Source: Winogradskyella sp046545555
GTDB taxonomy: Bacteria > Bacteroidota > Bacteroidia > Flavobacteriales > Flavobacteriaceae
Assembly: GCF_046545555.1 (NCBI RefSeq)
Contig: NZ_JBHZTH010000001.1
Coordinates: 1,364,001-1,428,000 of the forward strand
DNA: 64,000 bases
Reading direction: 5' to 3'
Shown: positions 52,318 to 61,479 of the stretch, piece after piece
Layout of the letters: each line of letters opens with the position of its first letter
How positions within the stretch are numbered: position 1 is the first letter of the stretch
Notes under the pieces: generated by a model
Seen by the model: the letters and a program-made list of their open reading frames with translations, nothing else
The model's database searches: none
What the model was told of the DNA's origin: nothing
Made by a program: the position numbers and the translations under genes

Positions 52318-52364
52318 GTTCTAAAATTGTGCCAAGCAATAAAGACTGACAAACTTGCAGAAAT

Positions 52365-52401
52365 AAAAAAAAGCCAACTAAATTTTAGTTGGCTTTTTTT
52401 T
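52365..52401 (-). terminator. Strong intrinsic terminator at the end of the miaB-secG operon
   Basis: Long stem of A-run, GCCAACTAA and its complement TTAGTTGGC with a T-run. It ends the secG transcript, just before the groES promoter region, and is strong in both directions. Confidence 0.85.
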
Positions 52402-52418
52402 ATTTCTATTTATTTAGA

Positions 52419-52766
52419 TTACCCTTCTGGATTTGTGCTTGGGGCTGCAGCATCATCTGTTGCAGGTTCAGTAGTTAGAGGTAATTCTGTATTGTCATTA
52501 GTGTCTAAAGCTTTAGATTCTATGCTGCCACCACCATCAATAGTTAAGTTAGAAGCTAAAATTAAAATAATTAGAGCAGTAGCTAAAAACCAAGTACTTT
52601 TATCTAAAAAATCTCCAGTCTTTTTAACTCCACCTAGTTGTTGTGTACCACCACCACCGAAAGATGACGATAAACCTCCACCTTTTGGATTCTGTACCAT
52701 TATAACAACGATCAATAAGAAGGCTACTATTACTATTAATACCAAGAATATTACAAATGTACTCAT
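52419..52766 (-). CDS. secG: Preprotein translocase subunit SecG
   Basis: A 115-residue subunit of the SecYEG channel. Two membrane helices (VIFLVLIVIVAFLLIVVIMV and WFLATALIILILASNLTI) flank the family's Gly-rich loop NPKGGGLSSSFGGGGTQQLGG. The acidic, Pro/Ala/Thr-rich tail is longer than in proteobacteria, as is usual in Bacteroidota. Follows the TPR gene by 1 base. Confidence 0.95.
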   Translation of the reverse strand: MSTFVIFLVLIVIVAFLLIVVIMVQNPKGGGLSSSFGGGGTQQLGGVKKTGDFLDKSTWFLATALIILILASNLTIDGGGSIESKALDTNDNTELPLTTEPATDDAAAPSTNPEG

Positions 52767-52767
52767 G

Positions 52768-53679
52768 TTATATATTATTTTGTTCTTTTAATTCTTTTAC
52801 CGCTTTAATTTGGTGTGCAAAGAAACTACTTTTTTCTGGATATTTCAAACTTAAAATTTTATAAGATTGAATGGCTTTATCATAGTTTTTTTGTTCTAAA
52901 TAAATACGAGCTAAAGTTTCTGTCATTAAACTGTTAGAAAGATGATCATCATTATTTACCAACTTAGGTTTTGGTGCATTACCTGTAATAGGTTTTATTT
53001 TAGGATTTTCATTTATAAACTTGTCTATAATATCGAGTTTACTTTTCAACGGAGCAGAAGTTGTGTTGTTTTCTAATTTTTTAGATTCATTAGTTTCACG
53101 CAAAATAGGTTTAAAATTGGTGATTTTCAGCCATTCTGCAAATGAATAATTTTCCGATTTATCAAAATCTAATGGTTGTCCTATGTTAAGTTTTTTTTCT
53201 GGAGTAATGTTTTTAACATCAACAGAAATTATAGAATCTTCAATTTTAGGCGAAATAGTTGGAGGCGGAATTGGTTTAAAAAGATGAGGATCTAAAACAC
53301 CTTCAGTTGCTTTAACATGCGCTTTTAAAGCATCGTCAATAGTAACACTTTTATGTATAGAGATATCATCAATATCAGAAACTTCTATAGCTTTAATATA
53401 TTCTGAGTTTTGCTTAATTTCATTAGATATTTCATTTTGATTAAAAATTTCGGAAGTTATGTAATCAAATAAAACACTACGGTCCGTTGTATGGGCAGCT
53501 GTAACTTTTAAAGAATTGTTGTATTTGTAGCTTGCTTTTTGTTTTAAACCTTTGAGATGTAATGCTCTAAGTGGTTGAAAATAAGGAAACTCGCTAATTT
53601 TTATAGATAGTGCTTCGTATTGCGATGCAGTTATTGCCTCAGGATGTTTTAATAAGTATGTGAGTTGTTGAAGCTCCAT
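52768..53679 (-). CDS. TPR-repeat protein of the lptE-secG operon
   Basis: A 303-residue protein with no signal peptide. The N-terminal part (about 1-60, HPEAITASQYEALSIKISEFPYFQPLRALHL) is a helical region seen in flavobacterial proteins at this locus. A disordered middle follows, then a C-terminal TPR-like motif (TLARIYLEQKNYDKAIQSYKILSLKYPEKSSFFA). The function is not known. Starts 3 bases after lptE. Confidence 0.75.
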   Translation of the reverse strand: MELQQLTYLLKHPEAITASQYEALSIKISEFPYFQPLRALHLKGLKQKASYKYNNSLKVTAAHTTDRSVLFDYITSEIFNQNEISNEIKQNSEYIKAIEVSDIDDISIHKSVTIDDALKAHVKATEGVLDPHLFKPIPPPTISPKIEDSIISVDVKNITPEKKLNIGQPLDFDKSENYSFAEWLKITNFKPILRETNESKKLENNTTSAPLKSKLDIIDKFINENPKIKPITGNAPKPKLVNNDDHLSNSLMTETLARIYLEQKNYDKAIQSYKILSLKYPEKSSFFAHQIKAVKELKEQNNI

Positions 53680-53682
53680 ATA

Positions 53683-54186
53683 TTACCAATTAGCTAAAGA
53701 TGCGTTAAAAATATCTTGTGTTAATCTTTCGAAAATTACTTGGAAAGCTTCATCTTTTGTTCCTCCAGTAAGTTGTGCATTGGCGTCGTAATCAAAGAAG
53801 AAAGAAAAACGTCTTTCGAAATCTTTTTCTTCATCTAGTGTATTAAAATATCTAACATTAACTCCTATTGTTAAGCGGTTTTGTGCAGCTGTGTTTTGAG
53901 CCGTAGCAGTCATCGGTGCAATGCGGTACTCTGTGATTTCACCTTCAAAAAGTAAATCTCCACCTGTATTTACCAAGTTTAAATTGGTTTGATTCTGAAT
54001 TAAATCTTGGAGGCTATTGGTAAAATCAATATCTAAACCAGGTTCAACTAATTCTGCATTATTCTGAAAGAAGTTAACCTGAAATGTTTTTGCATTACCA
54101 GTATCAGCACCAGTAAATGAATAAATACCACAACTAACTAGGGTTACATTTAATGATAAAAAAATAATGAATTTTAATTTTTTCAT
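53683..54186 (-). CDS. lptE: LPS assembly lipoprotein LptE
   Basis: A 167-residue outer-membrane lipoprotein (lipobox TLVSC, Cys19; then GIYSFTGADTG) that plugs LptD to insert lipopolysaccharide in the outer leaflet. The beta-rich body (LVNTGGDLLFEGEITEYRIAP, NVRYFNTLDEEKDFERRFSFFFDYDA) and two C-terminal helices (EAFQVIFERLTQDIFNASLANW) match the Bacteroidota LptE pattern. In the miaB-secG operon. Confidence 0.9.
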   Translation of the reverse strand: MKKLKFIIFLSLNVTLVSCGIYSFTGADTGNAKTFQVNFFQNNAELVEPGLDIDFTNSLQDLIQNQTNLNLVNTGGDLLFEGEITEYRIAPMTATAQNTAAQNRLTIGVNVRYFNTLDEEKDFERRFSFFFDYDANAQLTGGTKDEAFQVIFERLTQDIFNASLANW

Positions 54187-54384
54187 TTAATATGTATTTG
54201 GACGTTTCATAGTTATAAAAGCATAGATATAACCAGCATTATCAGCGACATCAAAATCTACATTGACAAGACGATAACCTTTATAATGTTTTTCATTTAT
54301 TAATTCTTCAGCTTCCTTTCTAATAGCCTCAGAACTATTTGGTCTAAATGATTTTCTTATCATAAATATTTCTACTGCTTTCAT
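54187..54384 (-). CDS. Small hypothetical protein upstream of lptE
   Basis: A 65-residue protein (MKAVEIFMIRKSFRP...) whose stop directly abuts the lptE ATG. It has a helix (SSEAIRKEAEELINEKHYKG) and a strand pair (YRLVNVDFDVADNAGYIYAFITMKR), a layout like DUF4177-type small proteins. Not recognised with confidence. Tight spacing supports that it is real and co-translated with lptE. Confidence 0.55.
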   Translation of the reverse strand: MKAVEIFMIRKSFRPNSSEAIRKEAEELINEKHYKGYRLVNVDFDVADNAGYIYAFITMKRPNTY

Positions 54385-54471
54385 TATCTGATATTATATT
54401 TGTGTCGAAATGTATTTAAATTAAAAACTTAATAAAGTAAATTATCTTATCTAAGACTTCACAAAATTTTC

Positions 54472-55737
54472 TTAAAGATCGTATTGCTTTATTTTTCTAT
54501 ACAACGTACGTTCACTAATTCCAAGTTCTGCGGCAGCAAGCTTCCGTTTACCACTATGTCGCTCGAGTGATTTTTTTATGAGTTCTAACTCTTTGTCTTG
54601 TAAAGATAAGGTTTCTTCTTCTTCAATTTCTTCAGCAAAATGATATTTGTCCTCAACTTCAGGTAGAATAGATTCCTTCGTATCTGTATGTTGTTGCAAA
54701 GATAAAACCTCTAAATCTTCAATGGCTGTAGATTCAATAGCTTCGTCTTTATCTCCATATATTTTCTGAATTAAATGCTCATTATCTTTTTGAACCTCAG
54801 AAACGCTTCCGTTTTTCATCAACTCCATTGTGAGCTTCTTAAGGTCATTGAGATCAGCTTTCATATCAAATAAAACTTTGTACAAAATCTCACGTTCATT
54901 AGCAAAATCGCTTTCGGATTTAGTGTTGTTTACAACAGCAGGTAGATTAGAACCTGTATTTGGTAAATAGTTCTGTATAGTAGCAGCATTAATTGTGCGA
55001 ATATGCTCTAAAACCGAAACTTGTTCTGCTACATTTCTTAACTGACGAATATTCCCATTCCAACGATATCTTAAAAGTAAATTAACAGCATCATCAGTTA
55101 ATTTTACAGTTGGCATCTTGTATTTTAAAGCAAAATCACTAGCAAATTTTCTGAATAACAAATGTATGTCTTCTTTCCGTTCTCTAAGGGCAGGCAGGTT
55201 AATTTCTATCGTGCTTAGACGGTAATAAAGGTCTTCTCTAAACTTTTCTTTTTTAATAGCTTCGAACATGTTTACATTTGTCGCAGCTACTATTCTTACA
55301 TCTGTTTTTTGAACTTTACTAGAACCTACTTTTATAAATTCTCCATTCTCTAATACACGTAAAAGACGAACTTGAGTAGTTAGAGGTAGCTCACCAACTT
55401 CGTCTAAAAATATAGTTCCACCATCAGCAACCTCAAAATAACCGGACCTTGTTTGAGTTGCTCCTGTAAAAGCCCCTTTTTCATGACCGAATAATTCACT
55501 ATCAATTGTTCCCTCAGGAATAGCTCCACAGTTTACGGCTATATATTTACCGTGTTTACGGTGTGAAAGTTGATGAATAATTTTAGGAATACTCTCCTTA
55601 CCAACTCCACTCTCTCCAGTTACCAATACAGATATATCGGTAGGAGCAACCTGAATTGCTTTTTCTATAGAACGATTAAGTTTGGGATCATTCCCAATAA
55701 TACCAAAACGTTGTTTTATGGCTTGTATAGATTCCAT
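54472..55737 (-). CDS. Sigma-54-dependent transcriptional activator
   Basis: A 421-residue bEBP without an N-terminal receiver domain. The AAA+ core holds Walker A GESGVGKES (41-48, where the usual Thr/Leu is replaced by Ser), GAFTGA (88-93) for sigma-54 contact, Walker B GGTIFLDEVGELP, and RLSTIEINLPALRERKEDI. The C-terminal helix-turn-helix (RKLAAAELGISERTLYRKIKQY) is Fis-type. A 100-residue acidic linker lies between. How it is regulated is not evident; target promoters are unknown. It is part of the leftward operon from miaB. Confidence 0.95.
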   Translation of the reverse strand: MESIQAIKQRFGIIGNDPKLNRSIEKAIQVAPTDISVLVTGESGVGKESIPKIIHQLSHRKHGKYIAVNCGAIPEGTIDSELFGHEKGAFTGATQTRSGYFEVADGGTIFLDEVGELPLTTQVRLLRVLENGEFIKVGSSKVQKTDVRIVAATNVNMFEAIKKEKFREDLYYRLSTIEINLPALRERKEDIHLLFRKFASDFALKYKMPTVKLTDDAVNLLLRYRWNGNIRQLRNVAEQVSVLEHIRTINAATIQNYLPNTGSNLPAVVNNTKSESDFANEREILYKVLFDMKADLNDLKKLTMELMKNGSVSEVQKDNEHLIQKIYGDKDEAIESTAIEDLEVLSLQQHTDTKESILPEVEDKYHFAEEIEEEETLSLQDKELELIKKSLERHSGKRKLAAAELGISERTLYRKIKQYDL

Positions 55738-55775
55738 ATTTTATCCACTAAAGTTGGAACTCTTAATTATTATTT

Positions 55776-56714
55776 TTAGTTGACGTAGTTAAACCTTTCA
55801 TTGATTTCTATCATAAGTTCAGCACCAAAATCGTAAGCGATATCTCTACTCAATATTCTTCCTATGGAATTATATTCCAAATCAAATGTAAAAGCCTCAC
55901 CATCAAATGTGGCGCCACTCCAGTTATTTGTAGAATGAAATTGTGCGATTAATGCGCCAACTTCATCAGAATAATCATCTGCTAAAAAATTAAGTAAATA
56001 ATTGTCATTGTAGACTATTTGTAAAGGATTGGTGTTGTCATCAAAATTATAAGTGATATTACTTTCGGTTTCACCTGTTGTTATACTACTATTAATATTA
56101 CCACCTCCATTATAAGTTAGCGTTTCAATTTGTATTGAAAATGTGTCGTCAAAAGACTCTTTCTTAATAATTCGATCAAAGCCGTCTAAAGTGAATACAG
56201 TAGAAATGGTCGATCCAACTTCAGTTCTTGTAATGATGTTGTCAGTGTAAGTAAAATTATAAGTATAATCATCTTCATCGTCTTCAAAATAGTCATATGT
56301 AATTTGTGAAATTGAACCATTTGTATAAGTTATTATATACTCATTTGTCGTTTGGCCTTGAGAATTAACAGAAATATCACTTGTAATCTGACCAGTCATA
56401 TTGCGTGTATAAGTCTGGTTATCAGTCTCAAAAGGGCTGCCTTCAACCGATATTGCCGTTGAACTCGATAGAATTTTGTTTTCAGATATATTAATATCAG
56501 AATTTGTTATGGTTTGGAGTGGAATACCAAAAAAGCTAAATGTTAAATCAGTGTCCAATTCATAAAGAGATAATGTTAGATCACCGCTCTCGCTTCCGCC
56601 ATTACCACCTGCATTGCCATCACCACTATCTTGTGTAAAACCAGTGTCTAAAGGTTCATTTTCACAAGCTGTGCTTAACGATAGTATACATAATATTAAA
56701 AGTATTTTTTTCAT
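55776..56714 (-). CDS. Uncharacterised lipoprotein with YD-like strands
   Basis: A 312-residue lipoprotein (lipobox LSTAC, Cys17) with a Gly/Asp-rich linker (DSGDGNAGGNGGSESGD). The body is a series of short beta strands, with repeated YTN/YNF-type tokens such as YIITYTNGSISQITYDY and YNFTYTDNII, which recall YD-repeat or RHS-like beta-propeller strands. It may be a small surface protein. Sits between miaB (3 bases away) and the sigma-54 activator. Confidence 0.7.
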   Translation of the reverse strand: MKKILLILCILSLSTACENEPLDTGFTQDSGDGNAGGNGGSESGDLTLSLYELDTDLTFSFFGIPLQTITNSDINISENKILSSSTAISVEGSPFETDNQTYTRNMTGQITSDISVNSQGQTTNEYIITYTNGSISQITYDYFEDDEDDYTYNFTYTDNIITRTEVGSTISTVFTLDGFDRIIKKESFDDTFSIQIETLTYNGGGNINSSITTGETESNITYNFDDNTNPLQIVYNDNYLLNFLADDYSDEVGALIAQFHSTNNWSGATFDGEAFTFDLEYNSIGRILSRDIAYDFGAELMIEINERFNYVN

Positions 56715-56717
56715 CTA

Positions 56718-58163
56718 TTAATTATTTTTTGAATAACCTACAGGTTCACCAATTAAAGTGGCACTTGTGCAGTCTATAATTTTTACGTTTACAAAATCTC
56801 CTGGTTTGTAATGCTCTTTAGGGAAAACAGCAACCACATTTTGACTATTTCTTCCAGCCCATTGTTTATCAGATCTTTTTGATGACTTTTCAATCAAAAA
56901 TTCTTGGATCTTACCAACATGCTGTTTTGTTCTGTAATGGCTATGTTCTCTCTGTAAAGCTTGAATCTCATTTAATCTTCTTTGCTTAACTTCTGCAGGT
57001 ATATCGTCCTCCATTTTGCGACCTGCAAGCGTACCAGGACGCTCTGAATAGGCAAACATAAATCCAAAATCATATTTCACATATTCCATTAGGCTTAATG
57101 TGTCTTGATGATCTTCTTCGGTTTCTGTTGGGAATCCCGCAATCATATCTTGGCTAATACCAACATCTGGTATTAAACGTTTAATGTTATCAATAAGTTT
57201 AAAGTACTCCTCTCGAGTATGCAAACGATTCATGGCTTTTAAAACACGATTACTTCCACTTTGCACAGGTAAGTGAATATAATTGCAAATATTTTCGAAG
57301 GCTGCCATAGTTTCAATAACATCTAAAGTCATATCCTGCGGATTTGATGTCGAAAACCTAAAGCGCATTTTTGGTTGTGCTTTAGCACAAAGCTCTAAAA
57401 GTTTGGCGAAATTTACTGCGGTAGCCTTTTGCATATCGGTAGCTTTTTCGAAGTCTTTTTTTAGTCCACCACCATACCACAAATAACTATCTACATTTTG
57501 ACCTAATAAGGTTACTTCCTTGTAACCTTTAGACCATAAATCATTAACTTCTTCTATAATACTTTGTGTATCTCTACTTCTTTCTCTACCTCTGGTAAAT
57601 GGAACAACGCAAAATGTGCACATATTATCGCAACCACGTGTAATTGATACAAATGCACTAACACCATTAGAGTTTAGTCTAACAGGTGAAATATCGCCAT
57701 AGGTTTCCTCTTTAGAAAGAATAACATTAATAGCATCTCTACCTTCGTTTACTTCTTCTAAAAGATTTGGTAAGTCTTTATAGGCGTCAGGGCCAACAAC
57801 CAAATCCACTATTTTTTCCTCTTCTAAGAATTTAGTTTTTAGACGCTCTGCCATGCACCCTAAAACACCAACTTTCATTTTAGGATTGCGTTTTTTCTCT
57901 TTATTGTAGTACTTTAATCTTTTTCTAACAGTTTGCTCTGCTTTATCTCTTATAGAACATGTATTTACTAAAACTAAATCTGCATCTTGTAAATTTTTTG
58001 TGGTATTATATCCTTGTTCTGATAATATAGAGGCAACAATTTCGCTATCACTAAAATTCATTTGGCAACCATAACTCTCTATGAAGAGTTTTTTTTGATT
58101 CCCTTCTTTTTGCTCTAGTACTAAGGATTCTCCCTGTTTATTTTCGTCTATAATCTTTTCCAT
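56718..58163 (-). CDS. miaB: tRNA-2-methylthio-N6-dimethylallyladenosine synthase
   Basis: Radical SAM methylthiotransferase that modifies A37 of tRNAs reading U-starting codons. The 481-residue protein has the N-terminal UPF0004 domain with three cluster cysteines (YGCQMNFSDSE Cys33, NTCSIRDKAE, LGCMAERL), the radical SAM TRGCDNMCTFCVVPFTRGRERS motif, and a C-terminal TRAM domain. Leading position in a seven-gene leftward operon. Confidence 0.97.
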   Translation of the reverse strand: MEKIIDENKQGESLVLEQKEGNQKKLFIESYGCQMNFSDSEIVASILSEQGYNTTKNLQDADLVLVNTCSIRDKAEQTVRKRLKYYNKEKKRNPKMKVGVLGCMAERLKTKFLEEEKIVDLVVGPDAYKDLPNLLEEVNEGRDAINVILSKEETYGDISPVRLNSNGVSAFVSITRGCDNMCTFCVVPFTRGRERSRDTQSIIEEVNDLWSKGYKEVTLLGQNVDSYLWYGGGLKKDFEKATDMQKATAVNFAKLLELCAKAQPKMRFRFSTSNPQDMTLDVIETMAAFENICNYIHLPVQSGSNRVLKAMNRLHTREEYFKLIDNIKRLIPDVGISQDMIAGFPTETEEDHQDTLSLMEYVKYDFGFMFAYSERPGTLAGRKMEDDIPAEVKQRRLNEIQALQREHSHYRTKQHVGKIQEFLIEKSSKRSDKQWAGRNSQNVVAVFPKEHYKPGDFVNVKIIDCTSATLIGEPVGYSKNN

Positions 58164-58224
58164 CTGTTATGTTCCGTGCAAACGAAATATCTGTTAACTT
58201 AAAATATTTATTTCAATAAGCATG

Positions 58225-58257
58225 CAAAGATATAATTATTTTAGACTTTGTGACAAA
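58225..58257 (-). promoter_or_regulatory. Promoter of the miaB operon
   Basis: On the minus strand, TTTG at 58257-58254, spacer of 21, then TATCTTTG at 58232-58225, an exact TAnnTTTG match. The leader to the miaB ATG would be about 55 bases. Confidence 0.55.
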
Positions 58258-58364
58258 GTGGCAGTTTTATATTATTTTGATTTGTTTGTTGTTTTTTTGA
58301 ATGAAATTTAAGTTTTAAGACGCAACCATTTGGAGTATTTTGCATCTTTAAATAAATTAAGAAA

Positions 58365-58802
58365 ATGAAATCATTAAGATTAACTACACTATTTTTATTA
58401 GGTCTTCTATTGCTAAGTACACAATGCGACGAAGATAACGTGCCGATTTCTCCTCTTTGTGACGAGGTTCCGATAATAGACAGCTCATTTTATGAGAACT
58501 CGGAGTCCGATACATTTAGTATTTTAAATGCAGAAGTTGATGGTGATTGCTTACTTATTAATCTTTCAGCTAGCGGATGTGATGGGAGTTCTTGGCAAAT
58601 AGAATTGGTGGATGCAGATATTGTTCAGGAATCATCACCAGTGCAGCGTTCCTTAAAGTTAGTGTTAACTAATAATGAGGCGTGTTTGGCTGTTTTTACT
58701 CAACGAAGATCTTTTGATTTAAGAGAACTTAGGGTTGCCGGAGAAATTGAGGTTTTATTAAATATCCAAGATTTTTCAGAACCGATTCTATATAGTTACT
58801 AA
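58365..58802 (+). CDS. Small uncharacterised lipoprotein
   Basis: A 145-residue lipoprotein (lipobox LLSTQC, Cys21; then DEDNVPISP). The mature part has four more cysteines (PLCDE, GDCLLINLSASGCDGSSW and NEACLAV) and a strand-rich sequence ending LLNIQDFSEPILYSY. No known domain is recognised. Single gene, closed by a terminator; divergent from miaB. Confidence 0.7.
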   Translation: MKSLRLTTLFLLGLLLLSTQCDEDNVPISPLCDEVPIIDSSFYENSESDTFSILNAEVDGDCLLINLSASGCDGSSWQIELVDADIVQESSPVQRSLKLVLTNNEACLAVFTQRRSFDLRELRVAGEIEVLLNIQDFSEPILYSY

Positions 58803-58826
58803 AGAAAAAAGAAAATATTATATTAT

Positions 58827-58857
58827 AAAAGGCTTTGTAAAATACAAGGCTTTTTTT
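58827..58857 (+). terminator. Intrinsic terminator
   Basis: AAAAGGCTTTGTA pairs with TACAAGGCTTTTTTT through one G-T wobble and one mismatch; it follows the small lipoprotein gene and carries a good T-run. Confidence 0.7.
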
Positions 58858-58933
58858 GTTTCAAAGAATAAGTAAACCACGATAAAATGTGTGGTATTTA
58901 AGACCAAATTAGGATTGTAAATTTATTTTCGCA

Positions 58934-58941
58934 TACATTTG
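58934..58941 (+). promoter_or_regulatory. Candidate topA promoter, -7 element
   Basis: TACATTTG matches TAnnTTTG and lies 22 bases before the topA ATG. A TTG at 58915-58917 gives a spacer of 16, a little short for -33. Confidence 0.4.
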
Positions 58942-58962
58942 TAACCTCAAAAAAAATAAAGA

Positions 58963-61473
58963 ATGCCAAAAAATCTAGTCATAGTTGAGTCACCTGCAAA
59001 GGCAAAAACCATTGAAAAATTTTTAGGAAAGGATTATAAAGTAGAGTCTAGTTTTGGACATATTGCTGATCTCCCTTCTAAAGAATTAGGGGTTGATGTA
59101 GAAGGAGATTTTATGCCAAAATATCAAGTCTCTAAAGACAAAAAGGATGTGGTTAAAAAACTTAAAGATTTAGCTAAGAAAGCAGAAATGGTTTGGTTGG
59201 CTAGTGATGAGGATCGGGAAGGAGAAGCAATTGCTTGGCATTTGGCTGAAACATTAAAATTAGATAAGGATAAAACGAAGCGTATTGTTTTTCATGAAAT
59301 TACTAAAAGCGCCATTAATAAAGCTATTGAAAACCCAAGAAGTATTGATTATAATTTAGTTGATGCACAACAGGCTAGACGTGTGCTAGATAGAATAGTT
59401 GGTTATGAGTTGTCACCAGTATTATGGAGAAAAGTTAAAGGTGGACTTTCAGCGGGTCGAGTACAATCTGTTTCTGTGCGCTTAATAGTTGAAAGAGAAA
59501 GAGCTGTACAAGGTTTTGTCCCAGAAGCAAGCTACAGGGTTGACGCTGAATTTAAAACTGTTGGAGGTAATTCATTTAAGGCTAAATTACCAAAGAATTT
59601 TAGTTCAGAAAAAAAAGCTCTTCAGTTTTTAAATAATAATATTGATGCATCTTATGCCGTTGCTGACCTGCAAAAGAAGCCGGCTAAAAAATCTGCCGCT
59701 GCTCCATTTACAACGTCAACACTTCAGCAAGAAGCATCTCGTAAATTAGGATTCTCTGTGGGTAGAACTATGAGTAATGCGCAACGTTTGTATGAAGCAG
59801 GTCTTATAACATACATGAGAACAGATAGTGTTAATCTTTCTGATGAGGCTAAGAAAGGCGCCGAAAGTGAGATTATTTCTGCATATGGTTCAGAATTTAG
59901 TAAGCCTACTAATTATAAAGGTAAATCTAAAGGTGCGCAAGAAGCGCATGAGGCTATTCGTCCTACAAATTTTGCTAATCATTCTGTTAATGCAGAAAGA
60001 GATCAAGCTCGTTTATACGATTTAATATGGAAGAGAGCTATTGCTTCTCAAATGAGTGATGCTAAATTAGAACGCACAAATCTAAAAATAGAGATAGATT
60101 CTAGTAACAACGTTGCGGAGCAGTTTACTGCAAATGGAGAAATTATAACCTTTGAAGGCTTCTTAAAAGTTTATTTAGAAGGTACTGATGACGAACATGC
60201 GGAACAAGAGGGTATTTTACCAGACTTGAAGGTTGGTGAAAATTTAGAAAATAATTTTATAACTGCTACAGAACGTTTTACTAGACCACCTTCAAGGTTT
60301 ACTGAAGCGTCATTAGTAAAACAATTAGAAGAATTAGGAATAGGTAGACCATCTACTTATGCACCAACAATATCTACTATTCAGAATAGAAACTATGTAG
60401 AAAAAGGAACTCACGAAGGGGATGAGCGACCTTACAAGCAATTAGTTTTTGAAAACGGAAATATAGCAAGTAAGAATTTATCTGAAAAATCTGGCTCTAA
60501 TAAAGGTAAACTTGTTCCGACAGATATAGGAATGATTGTAACTGACTTTTTAGTCAATCATTTTGAAAGTATTTTAGATTATAATTTCACTGCTAAAGTC
60601 GAAGATAAATTTGATGATATAGCGGAAGGAAAAGAAGATTGGAGAGAAATGATGAAGGACTTTTATAAAGGTTTTCATCCGCAAGTTGAAGATGTACAAG
60701 AAAATGCAGAGCGTGAATCTGGAGAACGTGTTTTAGGAACCGATCCAAAATCTGGAAGAACAGTACTAGTGAGATTGGGTAAATTTGGTCCTCTTGTTCA
60801 ATTAGGAAAACCCGACGATGAAGAAAAGCCACAATTTGCTAGTTTATCTCCAGACCAGCAATTAAGTTCTATAACTTTTGAAGAAGCTATGGATCTATTC
60901 AAATTGCCAAAAGCATTAGGTCATTATAAAGAGGAAGAGGTTGAAGTGAATAATGGGCGTTTTGGGCCTTATGTTAAATTTGGTAAAAAGTTTGTTTCTT
61001 TACCTAAGGGAGTTGATCCATTAAGCGTAGAATTAGAGGAAGCTATTGTATATATAAAGGAAAAAGAATTAGCAGATGCTCCTATATACATTTATAAGGA
61101 TTTAGAGGTTACTAAAGGAAAAGGTCGTTTTGGGCCATTTATAAAGTGGAATAATCTATTTATTAACGTAAATAAAAAATACGATTGGGATAATTTATCT
61201 GAGGAAGACATTGTAACTTTGGTTGAGGAAAAAATTCAGAAAGAAATAGATAAAGTGATCCATAATTGGGAAGAAGAAGGTGTTAGAGTAGAAAAGGCAA
61301 GATGGGGAAGGCATAATATTATAAAGGGTAAGCAAAAAGTAGAATTGGCTAAAACAGTTGATGTTACTAAAATGACATTAGAAAAAGCACAAGCTTTATT
61401 AGAAAAAAACGCACCTAAGAAAAAAACTAGAAAGAAAGCAACTAAGAAAAAAGCGACTACTAAAAAGAAGTAA
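58963..61473 (+). CDS. topA: DNA topoisomerase I (type IA)
   Basis: Relaxes negative supercoils. The 836-residue enzyme has the TOPRIM domain (LVIVESPAKAKTIEKFLG, acidic SDEDREGEAIAWH) and the catalytic Tyr284 in LITYMRTDSVNLS. KLGFSVGRTMSNAQRLYEAG, RPSTYAPTISTIQNRNYVE and GIMVTDFLV-like segments follow. The C-terminus has no C4 zinc fingers; instead there are repeats of the 'GRFGPYVKFG' type (about 600-800) and a Lys-rich tail (KKKTRKKATKKKATTKKK). This form is usual in Bacteroidota. Next gene follows by 6 bases. Confidence 0.97.
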   Translation: MPKNLVIVESPAKAKTIEKFLGKDYKVESSFGHIADLPSKELGVDVEGDFMPKYQVSKDKKDVVKKLKDLAKKAEMVWLASDEDREGEAIAWHLAETLKLDKDKTKRIVFHEITKSAINKAIENPRSIDYNLVDAQQARRVLDRIVGYELSPVLWRKVKGGLSAGRVQSVSVRLIVERERAVQGFVPEASYRVDAEFKTVGGNSFKAKLPKNFSSEKKALQFLNNNIDASYAVADLQKKPAKKSAAAPFTTSTLQQEASRKLGFSVGRTMSNAQRLYEAGLITYMRTDSVNLSDEAKKGAESEIISAYGSEFSKPTNYKGKSKGAQEAHEAIRPTNFANHSVNAERDQARLYDLIWKRAIASQMSDAKLERTNLKIEIDSSNNVAEQFTANGEIITFEGFLKVYLEGTDDEHAEQEGILPDLKVGENLENNFITATERFTRPPSRFTEASLVKQLEELGIGRPSTYAPTISTIQNRNYVEKGTHEGDERPYKQLVFENGNIASKNLSEKSGSNKGKLVPTDIGMIVTDFLVNHFESILDYNFTAKVEDKFDDIAEGKEDWREMMKDFYKGFHPQVEDVQENAERESGERVLGTDPKSGRTVLVRLGKFGPLVQLGKPDDEEKPQFASLSPDQQLSSITFEEAMDLFKLPKALGHYKEEEVEVNNGRFGPYVKFGKKFVSLPKGVDPLSVELEEAIVYIKEKELADAPIYIYKDLEVTKGKGRFGPFIKWNNLFINVNKKYDWDNLSEEDIVTLVEEKIQKEIDKVIHNWEEEGVRVEKARWGRHNIIKGKQKVELAKTVDVTKMTLEKAQALLEKNAPKKKTRKKATKKKATTKKK

Positions 61474-61479
61474 CACACT

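Noticed and set aside
52270..52330. CIRCE element before groES
   Set aside because: The nine-base half sites are not present; only an unrelated short palindrome is seen.
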